From Geobacillus sp. 46C-IIa (GTDB lineage: Bacteria; Bacillota; Bacilli; Bacillales; Anoxybacillaceae), in NCBI RefSeq assembly GCF_014679505.1, contig NZ_CP061474.1, forward strand, positions 3,400,001-3,464,000: 64,000 nucleotides of DNA. Reading direction: 5' to 3'. The position numbers were made by a program, and so were the translations under genes. Shown in pieces: positions 1-10,899 of this stretch; the first letter of the stretch is position 1, and the number at the start of each line of letters is the position of its first letter. Below the pieces are notes generated by a model that saw nothing but the letters and a program-made list of their open reading frames with translations, was not told where the DNA came from and did not search any database.

Positions 1-1765
1 AGTTAATGATCGGCAGCCCTTTGGCCGTTCGGCCGAACTCCGGGATTTCGTAGCCTTTCGCCCGATATACTTTCCCTTTGTTCGTGAAAAACAGCACGTT
101 GTCGTGGGTCGATGTAATGAGCAAATGTTCGACAAAATCGTCTTCCGCCGTGTGCATTCCTTGCACGCCTCGGCCGCCGCGCTTCTGACTCCGATACGTC
201 GATAAAGGCAGACGCTTAATATAGCCTTTATGGGTGAGCGTAATGACAATATGCTCATGAGGGATTAAGTCTTCATCGTCGAGCTGTTCGACGGCTCCAA
301 CAACGATTTCCGTACGCCGCTCATCGTTGAACCGCTCTTTAATCTCGCTAAGCTCGTCGCGAATAATTTGCAACACTTTCTCTTCGTCAGCCAACACCGC
401 TCTCAGCTCGGCGATAAGACGGACAAGGTCTTGATATTCTTGTTCGATTTTTTCCCGTTCAAGGCCGGTCAGCCGTTGCAGACGCATATCCAAAATCGCT
501 TGCGCCTGCCGTTCGCTGAGTGAAAATCGCTCCATCAGCCCTTCGCGCGCAGCTTCCGTCGTCCGTGAACGCCGGATGAGGTCGATCACTTCATCCAAGT
601 GATCGAGAGCGATGCGCAAGCCTTCTAAGATGTGGGCACGCGCCTCAGCTTTTTTAAGTTCGAATGCCGTCCGTCGGCGGATAACTGTTTTTTGATGGGT
701 TAAATAATGCTCCAAGCATTCTTTTAAGTTCAGCACTTTCGGCTCGCCGTCGACCAAGGCAAGCATATTGATTCCGAAACTCGTTTGTAATGCTGTATGT
801 TTGTATAAGTTGTTTAAAACGACTTTCGCGTTGGCATCCCGCCGCACTTCAATGACGATGCGCATCCCGCTCCGATCCGACTCGTCGCGCAAATCAGTAA
901 TCCCGTCAATTTTTCTCTCACGCACAAGTTCAGCGATTCGTTCAATCAGTTTCGCTTTGTTCACTTGGTAAGGGAGTTCGCTCACGATAATTGTTTCTTT
1001 GCCGTTGGCGTGTTGCTCGATCTCAGCCTTGGCGCGCAACGTAATCGAACCCCGTCCAGTTTCATACGCCTTGCGGATGCCGCTGCGGCCGATAATTTGT
1101 CCGGCAGTCGGAAAATCAGGCCCAGGGATGTATTCCATTAAGTCAGCGACTGTCATGTCCGGGTTTTGGCTTAGCGCCAACAAGGCGTCGATCACTTCGC
1201 CAAGTTGATGCGGCGGAATGTTCGTCGCCATCCCAACGGCGATGCCCGATGAACCGTTGACAAGCAAGTTCGGAAACCGGGATGGCAGCACAACTGGCTC
1301 TTTTTCCGAGCCATCATAGTTGTCTTGGTAGTCGATCGTGTCTTTATTGATATCGCGCAACAACTCCATTGCGATTTTCGACATGCGCGCTTCTGTGTAA
1401 CGCATAGCGGCGGCGGCATCGCCGTCGATCGATCCGAAGTTGCCGTGCCCGTCAACGAGCATGTACCGGTAGTTGAAATCTTGTGCCATGCGCACCATCG
1501 TATCGTACACGGCGGCGTCGCCGTGCGGATGGTATTTCCCGATCACTTCGCCGACGATGCGGGCCGATTTTTTGTACGGTTTATCGGCGGTCATGCCAAG
1601 ATCGTGCATGGCGTACAAAATGCGGCGGTGCACCGGTTTCAATCCGTCGCGCACGTCCGGCAAGGCCCGTGAAACGATAACGCTCATTGCATAATCGAGG
1701 AACGAAGAACGCATTTCTTGGCTAATATTCACTTCGCGAATGCGCGGTTGTTCATGTTCTGCCAT
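1..1765 (-). CDS. gyrA: DNA gyrase subunit A (3' part lies outside the window)
   Basis: GyrA is the breakage-reunion subunit of gyrase (A2B2), which introduces negative supercoils using ATP hydrolysed by GyrB. I translated the minus strand from ATG at 1765; it begins [19 protein letters not shown] and stays gyrase-like to the window edge, about 588 codons of an expected 820 or so. The catalytic tyrosine is Tyr123 (in AMRYTEARM, codon 1397-1399). The quinolone-resistance region reads [10 protein letters not shown], so residue 84 is Ala where B. subtilis and E. coli have Ser; Asp88 is present. A strong ribosome binding site (GGGAGG) lies 8 bases upstream. The gene follows gyrB by 154 bases on the same strand and probably shares its transcript. 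The C-terminal beta-pinwheel is not visible. Confidence 0.97.
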   Translation of the reverse strand, partial: MAEHEQPRIREVNISQEMRSSFLDYAMSVIVSRALPDVRDGLKPVHRRILYAMHDLGMTADKPYKKSARIVGEVIGKYHPHGDAAVYDTMVRMAQDFNYRYMLVDGHGNFGSIDGDAAAAMRYTEARMSKIAMELLRDINKDTIDYQDNYDGSEKEPVVLPSRFPNLLVNGSSGIAVGMATNIPPHQLGEVIDALLALSQNPDMTVADLMEYIPGPDFPTAGQIIGRSGIRKAYETGRGSITLRAKAEIEQHANGKETIIVSELPYQVNKAKLIERIAELVRERKIDGITDLRDESDRSGMRIVIEVRRDANAKVVLNNLYKHTALQTSFGINMLALVDGEPKVLNLKECLEHYLTHQKTVIRRRTAFELKKAEARAHILEGLRIALDHLDEVIDLIRRSRTTEAAREGLMERFSLSERQAQAILDMRLQRLTGLEREKIEQEYQDLVRLIAELRAVLADEEKVLQIIRDELSEIKERFNDERRTEIVVGAVEQLDDEDLIPHEHIVITLTHKGYIKRLPLSTYRSQKRGGRGVQGMHTAEDDFVEHLLITSTHDNVLFFTNKGKVYRAKGYEIPEFGRTAKGLPIIN

Positions 1766-1919
1766 TCGTCCAAACCTCCCTTTTGAACCTCCTCCGTTCC
1801 GGTCTGCCTAATCGGCGGCAGAAACGAACGGATGGCGGGCGCCGCTTCGCTCGCGCGTCGGATGACCCCGTCGGCAAGGTGAAGCGGGGAGGGCGGCCGC
1901 TTCCCTCTCTTTTTCAGCC

Positions 1920-3848
<1,929 letters not shown>

Positions 3849-3887
3849 TCACCTACGCTTTCTTTGCAAACGTTCAACGTTTCACAG

Positions 3888-5006
3888 TCAAGAAGAGGCG
3901 GTTACCGAACCGGAGCGAACTCGATAAATGGCCGCTTCCTGAATGATGTCGTGCTTAATGCCGTCGATGCTTGTTGTAGTGACAAAAGTTTGCACTTTTT
4001 TTCGGATTGCATCAAGGAGGTGGGTTTGCCGAAAGTCATCAAGTTCCGACAACACATCATCGAGCAATAAAATGGGGTAATCGCCTAACTCAGAAAAGAT
4101 GAGCTCAATTTCCGCCAGTTTGACTGCCAGCGCCGTTGTGCGCTGCTGTCCTTGGGAGCCGAATGTTTGTACGTTTTTTCCATTGACAATAAACGCGATA
4201 TCATCGCGGTGTGGGCCGACAAGCGTCGTTCCCCGCTGAATTTCCCGCTCCCTCATAGCGGCAAACGTTTCGCTGTATGCCTCTACTATTCTCGACAATT
4301 CTGCCTTTTCTGATACGTCGACCGATGGTTCGTACCGGATGTGAAGCCGTTCGGCGCCGCGGCTGATTTCGTGATGGATCGGCATCGCCCATTGCTCGAG
4401 CAACGACAAAAACTGGCGGCGTCGCAAGGTGATTTTTGCCGCCAGCACCATGAGCTGCTCGGTTAATACATCGAGCACCGCCTCGTCGCTTCGCTCACGC
4501 GCCTGCATCATTTTCAAGTAATGATTGCGCTGCTGCAACAGTTTTTGATATTGGCTCAAATCATGTATATAAACGGGCGATACTTGCCCGATCTCCATGT
4601 CGACAAACCGGCGCCGCACTTGCGGGTTTCCTTTGACTAAATTCAAGTCCTCAGGAGCGAACATGACAACGTTCAAATGGCCGACATATTGGCTGAGCCG
4701 CTGCTGTTCAATATGGTTGCATCTCGCCTTTTTTCCTTTTTTCGAGATCGTCAGTTCAAGCGCTAAAGAACCGCTTCGTTTTTCCGCTCTTCCTTCTATT
4801 TTAGCATATTCTTCATTCCAACGGATAAGGTCTTTATCGTTGGCAGTGCGATGCGATTTTGCCATGGCCAAAACATAAATGGCCTCCATCATGTTCGTCT
4901 TTCCTTGGGCGTTCTCCCCTAAGATGATGTTTACGCCCCGGTCAAAGCTTAACGTTTCATGTTCATAATTGCGATAGTTCGTTAACGTTAAGTTAGTTAG
5001 AAACAC
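3888..5006 (-). CDS. recF: DNA replication/repair protein RecF
   Basis: RecF is an SMC-like ATPase that loads RecA at gapped DNA together with RecO and RecR. The 372-residue protein has the Walker A motif GENAQGKTN (residues 30-38) and a C-terminal [11 protein letters not shown], combining Walker B and D-loop. The start is GTG at 5006, with AGGTGAAG just upstream; that ribosome binding site overlaps the stop codon of yaaA, so the two are translationally close. Order dnaN-yaaA-recF-gyrB is the standard one near oriC in Bacillaceae. Confidence 0.97.
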   Translation of the reverse strand: MFLTNLTLTNYRNYEHETLSFDRGVNIILGENAQGKTNMMEAIYVLAMAKSHRTANDKDLIRWNEEYAKIEGRAEKRSGSLALELTISKKGKKARCNHIEQQRLSQYVGHLNVVMFAPEDLNLVKGNPQVRRRFVDMEIGQVSPVYIHDLSQYQKLLQQRNHYLKMMQARERSDEAVLDVLTEQLMVLAAKITLRRRQFLSLLEQWAMPIHHEISRGAERLHIRYEPSVDVSEKAELSRIVEAYSETFAAMREREIQRGTTLVGPHRDDIAFIVNGKNVQTFGSQGQQRTTALAVKLAEIELIFSELGDYPILLLDDVLSELDDFRQTHLLDAIRKKVQTFVTTTSIDGIKHDIIQEAAIYRVRSGSVTASS

Positions 5007-5017
5007 TCGGCCTTCAC

Positions 5018-5239
5018 CTACTTCACCTGCGTGACGATAAACGTGCCGATCCGTTCAATGTCGACCCGGTCGCCGTCTTTCAGTTTCCGGCCGCGTCGAT
5101 CTTCTTTTTCGCCGTTGACAAACACATTATACTCTTGTAAAAACCATTTGGCTGCGCCGCCCGTCTCGATCAAATTCATCAGCTTCAGCAGCTGCCCTAG
5201 CGTAATCGTTTCTGTTATAATCGTTACCTTTTGTTCCAT
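5018..5239 (-). CDS. yaaA: S4-domain RNA-binding protein YaaA
   Basis: A 73-residue protein that is almost entirely one S4 RNA-binding domain ([19 protein letters not shown], then [15 protein letters not shown] and DRVDIE). The family lies between dnaN and recF in nearly all Bacillaceae and has been linked with ribosome assembly; that role is known from the family and not shown here. The start ATG at 5239 has only a distant purine-rich site (AAGGAAAG, about 14 bases away), so the start is fairly but not fully certain. A good promoter lies at 5280-5308 and probably drives yaaA-recF-gyrB-gyrA. Confidence 0.9.
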   Translation of the reverse strand: MEQKVTIITETITLGQLLKLMNLIETGGAAKWFLQEYNVFVNGEKEDRRGRKLKDGDRVDIERIGTFIVTQVK

Positions 5240-5279
5240 CCGCGTATCGCTCGCTTTCCTTCAAACTGCCTATTCTTTT

Positions 5280-5308
5280 ATTTTACCGAAAAACTCTTCC
5301 ACTCGCAA
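5280..5308 (-). promoter_or_regulatory. Sigma-A type promoter for yaaA-recF-gyrB-gyrA
   Basis: On the minus strand TTGCGA (5308-5303) and TAAAAT (5285-5280) are separated by exactly 17 bases, about 40 bases ahead of the yaaA start. The dnaN-yaaA gap of 174 bases holds no gene, so a separate promoter is plausible in addition to read-through from dnaA-dnaN. Confidence 0.55.
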
Positions 5309-5413
5309 AGAAAGCCGATGAGCGAGGACAACAAACGTTCCCATCCTCCCCATCGGGCATAGAAAGAGCCATGCTCAAGACAGCGCACCCGTTATGCGCG
5401 CAAGGCTGCGGAA

Positions 5414-6550
5414 TCAATACGTTCTTACCGGCAAAATAAGCTGAAGCATCGAGTCCGTATGGAGCGGGCGCAATAAGAATGGCCGCATCGCCCCTGTGAA
5501 GCTGATTTGAATATCGTTGCCATCAAGCGCCCGCAGCGCATCCATCATGTATTTTGCGCTGAAGGAAATGTTTAATTCTTCACCTTCAATCGATTCAGTC
5601 TGCAGCTGCTCAGTCACTTTTCCGATTTCTGGAGAAATCGAAGAAATTTCGAGCAATCCTCCTGGGAGCGTCGCCAGCTTCACGACGTTGTTTCTTCCTT
5701 CCCTTGCAAGCAAGGACGCCCGATCGATCGCTTGCAAAAATTCTTTTGCATTGACGACCATGTTTGTTTTGCTATCGCTCGGGATCAAGCGGGCTGTCTC
5801 CGGGTAGTTTCCGTCAAGCAGCCGAGAAAAGAATAGAAGATGTTCCGCCTTAAACAACACTTGGTTGGCCGTAATAACGATATCGACCGGAGCGCTGCCG
5901 TCATCTAAAATTTTACTTAGTTCGTTGAGACTCTTCCCCGGAATGACAACGTTATACGAAACAGCGTTTTCCGCTTCGATTTTCACCTTGCGCATCGCCA
6001 GGCGATGGCTGTCTGTTGCCGTACAAATCAGTTCGCCGTTTTCGACTTTCCAGTTGACACCTGTCAAGATTGGGCGCGTTTCCGATGTTGATACGGCAAA
6101 TACGGTTTGTCGGATGACCGTTTTTAATAAATCAGCCGGAATTTGAAACACGTTTTCCTCTTCAATTTGCGGCAAACGCGGATATTCCTCAGCGTTTAAG
6201 CCGTTGAGACGGAATTCCGAGTGGCCCGAGCGAATGACGGTCAAAAAGTTGTCTTCGGTTTCGATTTCAACCGTTTGTTGGGGCAGCTTCTTGACGATTT
6301 CGGCAAAAAAGCGCGCTTGCAGTACGATACTTCCTGGTCTTTTTACATCAACAAGCAAGCGTCCTTCTTTTTCGAGCGGAATAAACGACTCAATCGAAAT
6401 GTCAGAGTCGCTTCCCGTCAGCGTCACTCCGCGGGCGGTTGCCGTCAGCTTAATTCCGGTTAAAATCGGGATCGTCGTTCTCGTCGATACAGCCTTCATT
6501 ACGTCTTGGACGCTTTTCACCAGCGCTTCGCGGTCAATGGAAATGTTCAC
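5414..6550 (-). CDS. dnaN: DNA polymerase III beta sliding clamp
   Basis: DnaN forms the ring-shaped dimer that tethers DNA polymerase to DNA and recruits partners such as YabA and MutS. The 378-residue length is normal, and the three repeated clamp domains are visible as similar segments. The C-terminus ends ...DSMLQLILPVRTY, matching the partner-binding end of clamps. Translation begins at GTG 6550 with GGGGAGGA upstream. It lies 170 bases downstream of dnaA, separated by the DnaA-box/AT-rich element, and is probably co-transcribed with dnaA. Confidence 0.98.
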   Translation of the reverse strand: MNISIDREALVKSVQDVMKAVSTRTTIPILTGIKLTATARGVTLTGSDSDISIESFIPLEKEGRLLVDVKRPGSIVLQARFFAEIVKKLPQQTVEIETEDNFLTVIRSGHSEFRLNGLNAEEYPRLPQIEEENVFQIPADLLKTVIRQTVFAVSTSETRPILTGVNWKVENGELICTATDSHRLAMRKVKIEAENAVSYNVVIPGKSLNELSKILDDGSAPVDIVITANQVLFKAEHLLFFSRLLDGNYPETARLIPSDSKTNMVVNAKEFLQAIDRASLLAREGRNNVVKLATLPGGLLEISSISPEIGKVTEQLQTESIEGEELNISFSAKYMMDALRALDGNDIQISFTGAMRPFLLRPLHTDSMLQLILPVRTY

Positions 6551-6579
6551 TTGTCGTTCCTCCCCGTTTTGTTGGTGTT

Positions 6580-6725
6580 CGGAAATAAATTATAAAAATA
6601 TAAAAATAAAAATCATAGTAATAGTCGTATGGCTTGTTAGTATGTGGATAAGCAAGAAAAGCGAAGCAAGCACAGCCTGTCCACATGTGGATAAGCTGTG
6701 CATAAAACAAGACTGGTTATTCACA
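6580..6725. other. Origin unwinding region between dnaA and dnaN (DnaA boxes plus AT-rich element)
   Basis: Two perfect DnaA boxes (TGTGGATAA, 6643-6651 and 6686-6694), one 7/9 match (6677-6685) and one 8/9 match (TTATTCACA, 6717-6725, overlapping the dnaA stop) lie next to a run of almost pure A/T at 6582-6623. Between them, read 3' to 5' on the plus strand, are the triplets GAT-AAT-GAT-ACT (6624-6613), the pattern of DnaA-trios described in B. subtilis. The layout box cluster, trios, AT-rich tract matches the B. subtilis duplex-unwinding site, so this is the probable melting point. The trio assignment is inference. Confidence 0.8.
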
Positions 6726-8073
6726 GTTGCTTCAGCTTTTCTTGGATTTCCTTTATATGTTTTTGCAGCTGCGTGTCGGTTTGTAAAAGCTTTGATATTT
6801 TTTCATGGGCATGGATGACCGTCGTATGATCGCGGCCGCCAAATTCGTCGCCGATTTTCGGCAGCGAACAGTCGGTCAGCTCACGGGAGAGATACATGGC
6901 GATTTGCCGGGGGAACGCGACCGATTTTGTCCGTTTTTTTGCTTTAAAATCCTCGAGCTTAATGTTGAAATGCTGCCCAACAACGCGCTGAATGTCTTGG
7001 ATCGTAATGACTTTCGGCTTCGCGCTCGGAATGATATCCTTCAACGCCTCGGCTGCCAAGTCAGCCGTGATTTCTTTATTGATGAGCGATGAGTAGGCGA
7101 CGACCCGGATGAGAGCACCTTCGAGTTCACGGATGTTTGAATCAATCTGGTTAGCGATGTAAAGCATCACCTCGTTCGGGATGTCAAACCCCTCCGCCTT
7201 CGCCTTTTTGCGAAGAATGGCAATCCGCGTTTCCAGATCGGGCGGCGTGATGTCCGTGATCAGCCCCCACTCAAAGCGCGAGCGCAAGCGATCTTCAAGC
7301 GTCGGAATTTCTTTTGGCGGCCGGTCGCTCGAAATGACGATCTGTTTGCTTTCCTCGTGCAGTGTGTTAAACGTATGGAAAAATTCCTCCTGTGTTTGTT
7401 CCTTTCCAGCTAGAAATTGAATGTCATCAATCAGCAGAACATCGACATTCCGATACTTATTGCGAAAGTCGTCAGGGCGGTTGTCGCGGATGGCGTTAAT
7501 AAACTCGTTTGTAAATTTTTCCGAAGACAAATAGACAACTTTCGCGGACGGGTTATGTTCGATTACGTAATGGCCGATCGCGTGCATTAAGTGTGTTTTT
7601 CCGAGCCCGACTCCGCCGTAAATGAAGAGGGGATTATACGCCTTGGCCGGGGCTTCAGCGACCGCTAACGAGGCGGCGTGAGCAAACCGGTTGCCAGAGC
7701 CGATGACAAACGTGTCGAACGTATATTTTGGATTTAACATGCTCTGTGGGAAGTCGTTCGCCTCTTCGTACGGCTTTCGCTGTTTTTTCGCCGACGGTGG
7801 AAACTCCAATTCTTCGTCAGCCTGGTTTGGCGGAATGATAAATTTGACCGCCAGCTCTTCGCCGGTAATCGCGTAAATCGTTTCGGCAATTAAATGGGAA
7901 TAGCGGGAATCAAGCCAGTCTCTAGCAAACTCGTTTGGGGCTACGATGACGAGCGTGTCACCTCGTAAAGAGTGGGCTTTCGTCGATTTGAGCCAAGTTT
8001 CAAAGCTCGGCTTGCTGATTTTCCGTTCGATTTCCCCGAGCACGCGATCCCATAAATCATGGATATTTTCCAC
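6721..8073 (-). CDS. dnaA: Chromosomal replication initiator DnaA
   Basis: DnaA binds 9-bp boxes at oriC, forms an ATP-dependent filament and melts the origin. The 450-residue protein has the N-terminal protein-interaction domain I, a linker around residues 85-110, the AAA+ core with Walker [10 protein letters not shown] (153-161) and Walker B LLIDDIQF, and the C-terminal domain IV helix-turn-helix with the box-recognition signature DHTTVIHA. The start is GTG at 8073 with GGGAGGGG upstream. It is flanked on both sides by DnaA-box clusters, which implies autoregulation. Confidence 0.99.
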   Translation of the reverse strand: MENIHDLWDRVLGEIERKISKPSFETWLKSTKAHSLRGDTLVIVAPNEFARDWLDSRYSHLIAETIYAITGEELAVKFIIPPNQADEELEFPPSAKKQRKPYEEANDFPQSMLNPKYTFDTFVIGSGNRFAHAASLAVAEAPAKAYNPLFIYGGVGLGKTHLMHAIGHYVIEHNPSAKVVYLSSEKFTNEFINAIRDNRPDDFRNKYRNVDVLLIDDIQFLAGKEQTQEEFFHTFNTLHEESKQIVISSDRPPKEIPTLEDRLRSRFEWGLITDITPPDLETRIAILRKKAKAEGFDIPNEVMLYIANQIDSNIRELEGALIRVVAYSSLINKEITADLAAEALKDIIPSAKPKVITIQDIQRVVGQHFNIKLEDFKAKKRTKSVAFPRQIAMYLSRELTDCSLPKIGDEFGGRDHTTVIHAHEKISKLLQTDTQLQKHIKEIQEKLKQL

Positions 8074-8548
8074 CCGTTGCCCCTCCCTTGGTCAGAGGAT
8101 AATCGTTCGTTTAAAAAATAATTTGTGGAAAAAATATATTAAGGAAAAAAGGCGGCTTTTCGACAAAATCCACCATCTGTGGACAACACTATAAACAAGC
8201 TGTGCAAAAATATATCCACAGTCTATCCACAAAATGTGGATATCTTTTTTTATCCACACGGTTATTCATAGTGAAAACACAATAATAATAGCAAATAAAG
8301 CGGCTTGTTGCAACGGAATTTTTTGATTATCCACAAAACGCACTGGTTGTGAAAAAAATCGTTATCCACATGGTTGAACGTGTGAAAAAAATGTCGATAA
8401 ATGTTGTGGATTGTTATTTAAGGGAGAAAAATTATCCACACTGCTGATGAAGGCAAGAAAAATGCGAAGGCGGTTGACATTTGCTAAGATTGTTCAATAT
8501 AATGAGAAAGACTGCCCGTAACAGTTATTCCCTAGGGAGGTGTCATAG
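8074..8548. other. oriC upstream DnaA-box cluster (dnaA-rpmH intergenic)
   Basis: No gene lies here. I count four perfect TTATCCACA boxes (8250-8258, 8327-8335, 8362-8370, 8432-8440), near-perfect 8/9 boxes at 8178-8186 (TGTGGACAA), 8212-8220, 8223-8231, 8235-8243 and 8392-8400, and weaker 7/9 sites at about 8124, 8262-8270 and 8405-8413. Gene direction switches from minus to plus across this stretch. Together with the dnaA-dnaN cluster this makes a two-part origin like that of B. subtilis. Confidence 0.93.
8474..8503 (+). promoter_or_regulatory. rpmH promoter
   Basis: TTGACA (8474-8479) and TATAAT (8498-8503) are both perfect consensus hexamers, 18 bases apart, and lie 46 bases ahead of the rpmH start. 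This should be a strong housekeeping promoter reading away from oriC. Confidence 0.85.
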
Positions 8549-8683
8549 ATGAAACGGACGTATCAACCAAATAGACGGAAGCGCAGCAAAGTGCACGGAT
8601 TCCGCGCGCGCATGAGCACGAAAAATGGGAGAAAAGTATTGGCGCGTCGCCGTCGCAAAGGAAGAAAAGTATTGTCTGCATAA
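8549..8683 (+). CDS. rpmH: 50S ribosomal protein L34
   Basis: The 44-codon frame gives a highly basic protein starting [14 protein letters not shown] and ending [12 protein letters not shown], unmistakably L34, a component of the large ribosomal subunit. The start ATG at 8549 follows AGGGAGGTG with good spacing. It is the first gene on the right arm of the origin and is followed by a hairpin (8686-8713) and then rnpA. Confidence 0.98.
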
Positions 8684-8685
8684 TA

Positions 8686-8713
8686 GGCCACTGAAGCATC
8701 AGTGGTCTTTTTT
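8686..8713 (+). terminator. Hairpin between rpmH and rnpA (terminator/attenuator)
   Basis: GGCCACTGA (8686-8694) pairs with TCAGTGGTC (8699-8707) around a four-base loop and is followed by six T. It sits right after the rpmH stop, so it probably ends most rpmH transcripts and lets some through into rnpA, keeping the RNase P protein at a lower level than L34. Confidence 0.75.
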
Positions 8714-8762
8714 CTCAACATTTTGCCGCCCGGAAATTAGGCAAATGGAGTGTTTCGGGAAA

Positions 8763-9128
8763 ATGAAAAAAAAGTATCGGATCAAAAAAAACGAGGAATT
8801 CCAAGAAGTGTTTCAACGGGGCGTTTCGACGGCCAATCGGCAGTTTGTCGTGTATACGCTTGACCGCCCGGAGCAGCCTTACTTTCGCATCGGGCTTTCG
8901 GTCAGCAAAAAGCTTGGCAAAGCCGTTGTCAGAAACCAAATTAAACGATACATCCGCCAATGTTTTCTTGAGTTAAAGGAACAGGTCGTTCCTGGCAAGG
9001 ACTATGTCATTATCGCGAGACAGCCTGCGGCTGAAATGGGCTATGCCGAAGTAAAAAAGAGTTTGGTCCATGTGCTGAGGAAAGCCGGGGGGTTGAAAAA
9101 GGGAGGCCGAACGTCGGATTCGGCTTGA
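8763..9128 (+). CDS. rnpA: Ribonuclease P protein component
   Basis: RnpA helps the RNA subunit of RNase P remove 5' leaders from pre-tRNA. The 121-residue product from ATG 8763 begins [20 protein letters not shown] and carries the RNR-type signature ([16 protein letters not shown]). The start is uncertain: the reading frame stays open upstream through ATG 8745 and back to ATG 8625 inside rpmH. The 8763 start gives the family's usual length (about 116-121), though its ribosome binding site (GGGAAA right before ATG, or GGAG 13 bases away) is poor. Confidence 0.9.
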   Translation: MKKKYRIKKNEEFQEVFQRGVSTANRQFVVYTLDRPEQPYFRIGLSVSKKLGKAVVRNQIKRYIRQCFLELKEQVVPGKDYVIIARQPAAEMGYAEVKKSLVHVLRKAGGLKKGGRTSDSA

Positions 9129-9201
9129 AAAAATGCTCCACGCGGCAAAAAAAGGTGGTAAAATACATACATGAACTTGTACATGTGGGAGGAAAAAGAA
9201 G

Positions 9202-9966
9202 GTGAAAAGGCGAATTACATTCATTGTATTGCTCAGTGCATTGGCTGCCATGTTGTCTGGATGCACGGAGATTAATGAACCGATCACCCCAGAAAGCAAG
9301 GGGTTTTGGAACGAGTATATCGTTTATCCGCTTTCTTGGCTTATTAAATACGTCGCCGAGATGCTTGGCGGAAGCTTCGGGCTGTCGATCATTGTCGTTA
9401 CCATTCTCATCCGCCTGCTCATCTTGCCGCTGATGATTCAACAGACGCGCAATGCGAAGGCGATGCAAGCGCTTCAGCCTGAAATCGAGGCGTTGCGCAA
9501 AAAATACAGTTCTAAAGACGCGCAAACCCAACAAAAGCTCCAGCAAGAGATGATGTTATTGTTCCAAAAGCACGGCGTCAACCCGATGGCTGGCTGCTTC
9601 CCGATTTTAATTCAAATGCCGATTTTAATCGGTTTCTACCATGCCATTATGCGCACAAGGGAAATCGCCCAGCATAACTTTTTATGGTTTGACCTTGGCG
9701 AAAAGGACCCGTACTATATTTTGCCGGTGATCGCTGGAGTGACGACGTTTATCCAGCAAAAAATGATGATGGCCGGCTCGGCTCAGCAAAATCCACAAAT
9801 GGCGATGCTGCTTTGGATGATGCCAATTATGATCGTCATTTTTGCGATCAACTTCCCGGCCGCCTTGTCGCTTTACTGGGTTGTCGGAAATATTTTCTCC
9901 ATCGTGCAAACGTATCTCATTAAAGGGCCGACTGTTTCTGCCCATCCAGGAGGAGCGAAAAAGTGA
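9202..9966 (+). CDS. spoIIIJ: Membrane protein insertase YidC1/SpoIIIJ
   Basis: YidC-family insertases place proteins in the membrane with or without Sec; SpoIIIJ is also needed for forespore sigma-G activity in Bacillus. The 254-residue protein has a lipoprotein signal peptide with lipobox LSGC near residue 21, then five expected membrane segments, the first conserved segment [18 protein letters not shown] with the hydrophilic-groove Arg, and the motif [19 protein letters not shown]. Translation starts at GTG 9202 (GGGAGG 9 bases upstream). Its stop overlaps the start of jag, the standard pairing. Confidence 0.95.
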   Translation: MKRRITFIVLLSALAAMLSGCTEINEPITPESKGFWNEYIVYPLSWLIKYVAEMLGGSFGLSIIVVTILIRLLILPLMIQQTRNAKAMQALQPEIEALRKKYSSKDAQTQQKLQQEMMLLFQKHGVNPMAGCFPILIQMPILIGFYHAIMRTREIAQHNFLWFDLGEKDPYYILPVIAGVTTFIQQKMMMAGSAQQNPQMAMLLWMMPIMIVIFAINFPAALSLYWVVGNIFSIVQTYLIKGPTVSAHPGGAKK

Positions 9967-10619
9967 AGGAAGTTACCGCGACTGCCGCAACGGTCGAAGA
10001 AGCGGTGCAGCTGGCGCTCACACAGCTCGGTGCGCCTCGGGAGCGCGCGGACATCGTCGTAATCGATGAAGGGAAAAAAGGCTGGTTCGGCCTGTTTGGC
10101 GGCCGGCCGGCGGTTGTGAAAGCGGTGCTGAAAATCGATCCGGTTGAGGAGACAGTGCGTTTTTTGCAACAAGTTATCGTGCAAATGGGTGCGGAAGGGG
10201 CAAACGTCGAGGCCGTCCGTCGCGGCAAACAAGTAACGCTCTGCGTCCAAGGGGGGCCGATCGGCTTGCTGATCGGCAAACACGGACAAACGTTAAACGC
10301 GCTTCAGTTTTTGGCGCAGCTCGTCGCCAACCGCCACACTGATCAATACGTGTCGATCGCCGTCGATGTAGAAAATTATCGCGAACGAAGAGAACAGGCG
10401 CTTGTCGAATTGGCACACAAGCTGGCAGCCCGGGTGGCCAAGACAGGGAAAGAAGTCAAGCTTGAACCGATGCCGGCGCATGAGCGAAAAATCATTCATG
10501 CGGCACTGGCCGGTCATAAACATGTCTCCACCTACTCGATTGGAGCTGATCCGCACCGTTCGATCGTCGTTTCGCCCGCCGTAGGAAAAAAACCGTCAAG
10601 GAAAGAGGCACCTCTCTAA
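9963..10619 (+). CDS. jag: RNA-binding protein Jag/KhpB
   Basis: Jag (KhpB, EloR) is an RNA-binding protein tied to cell elongation and, in Bacillus, to SpoIIIJ. The 218 residues show the Jag_N domain ([13 protein letters not shown], ending in [13 protein letters not shown]), a KH domain with [15 protein letters not shown], and a C-terminal R3H domain around [12 protein letters not shown]. The GTG start at 9963 overlaps the spoIIIJ stop by four bases (GTGA), so translation is coupled. A terminator overlaps its stop codon. Confidence 0.93.
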   Translation: MKEVTATAATVEEAVQLALTQLGAPRERADIVVIDEGKKGWFGLFGGRPAVVKAVLKIDPVEETVRFLQQVIVQMGAEGANVEAVRRGKQVTLCVQGGPIGLLIGKHGQTLNALQFLAQLVANRHTDQYVSIAVDVENYRERREQALVELAHKLAARVAKTGKEVKLEPMPAHERKIIHAALAGHKHVSTYSIGADPHRSIVVSPAVGKKPSRKEAPL

Positions 10620-10647
10620 ACCACATAGAGGAGGCCTCTCTTTTTTT
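10604..10647 (+). terminator. Terminator after jag
   Basis: AGAGGCACCTCTCTA (10604-10618) is complementary, with small bulges, to TAGAGGAGGCCTCTCT (10626-10641) and is followed by a run of seven T. It ends the rpmH-rnpA-spoIIIJ-jag unit and overlaps the last codons of jag. Confidence 0.8.
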
Positions 10648-10785
10648 GTTTTGACTTCCGTTTTTATAAGCGGCGGGATGCTTGTATGTTTATGTCTAAC
10701 GCAACATGGCCCCGGTGTGAACAACTGCGCGTTTTGGTTCGCAGCGGCCATATATATTTTAGACAATCAGGAGAAGCGTGCCGTA

Positions 10786-10865
10786 TTGTTATTCACATGT
10801 GGATAAGTTAAAATTGAACTAAGCAAAAATTCACAAGGTGAATACGGCGAAAAAGCTGTGGATAT
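10786..10865 (+). promoter_or_regulatory. mnmE promoter with embedded DnaA boxes
   Basis: TTGTTA (10786-10791) and TAAAAT (10809-10814) are spaced by 17 bases. The spacer contains two back-to-back DnaA boxes, TTATTCACA (10789-10797, 8/9) and TGTGGATAA (10798-10806, perfect), and a third near-box TGTGGATAT lies at 10857-10865. In B. subtilis the jag-mnmE (thdF) gap is also a DnaA-binding cluster. DnaA bound here would cover the promoter, so repression of mnmE is a reasonable inference. Confidence 0.7.
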
Positions 10866-10899
10866 AGATGGAACGGAGAAAAAGCGAGGTGAACAAGCC

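Noticed and set aside
1766..1919. Possible gene or RNA between gyrB and gyrA
   Set aside because: No start, promoter or terminator was found; only the gyrA ribosome binding site is clear.
8625..8762. Long rnpA form starting at ATG 8625
   Set aside because: It would cross a strong hairpin, has no good ribosome binding site, and exceeds the family's usual length; kept only as a finding.
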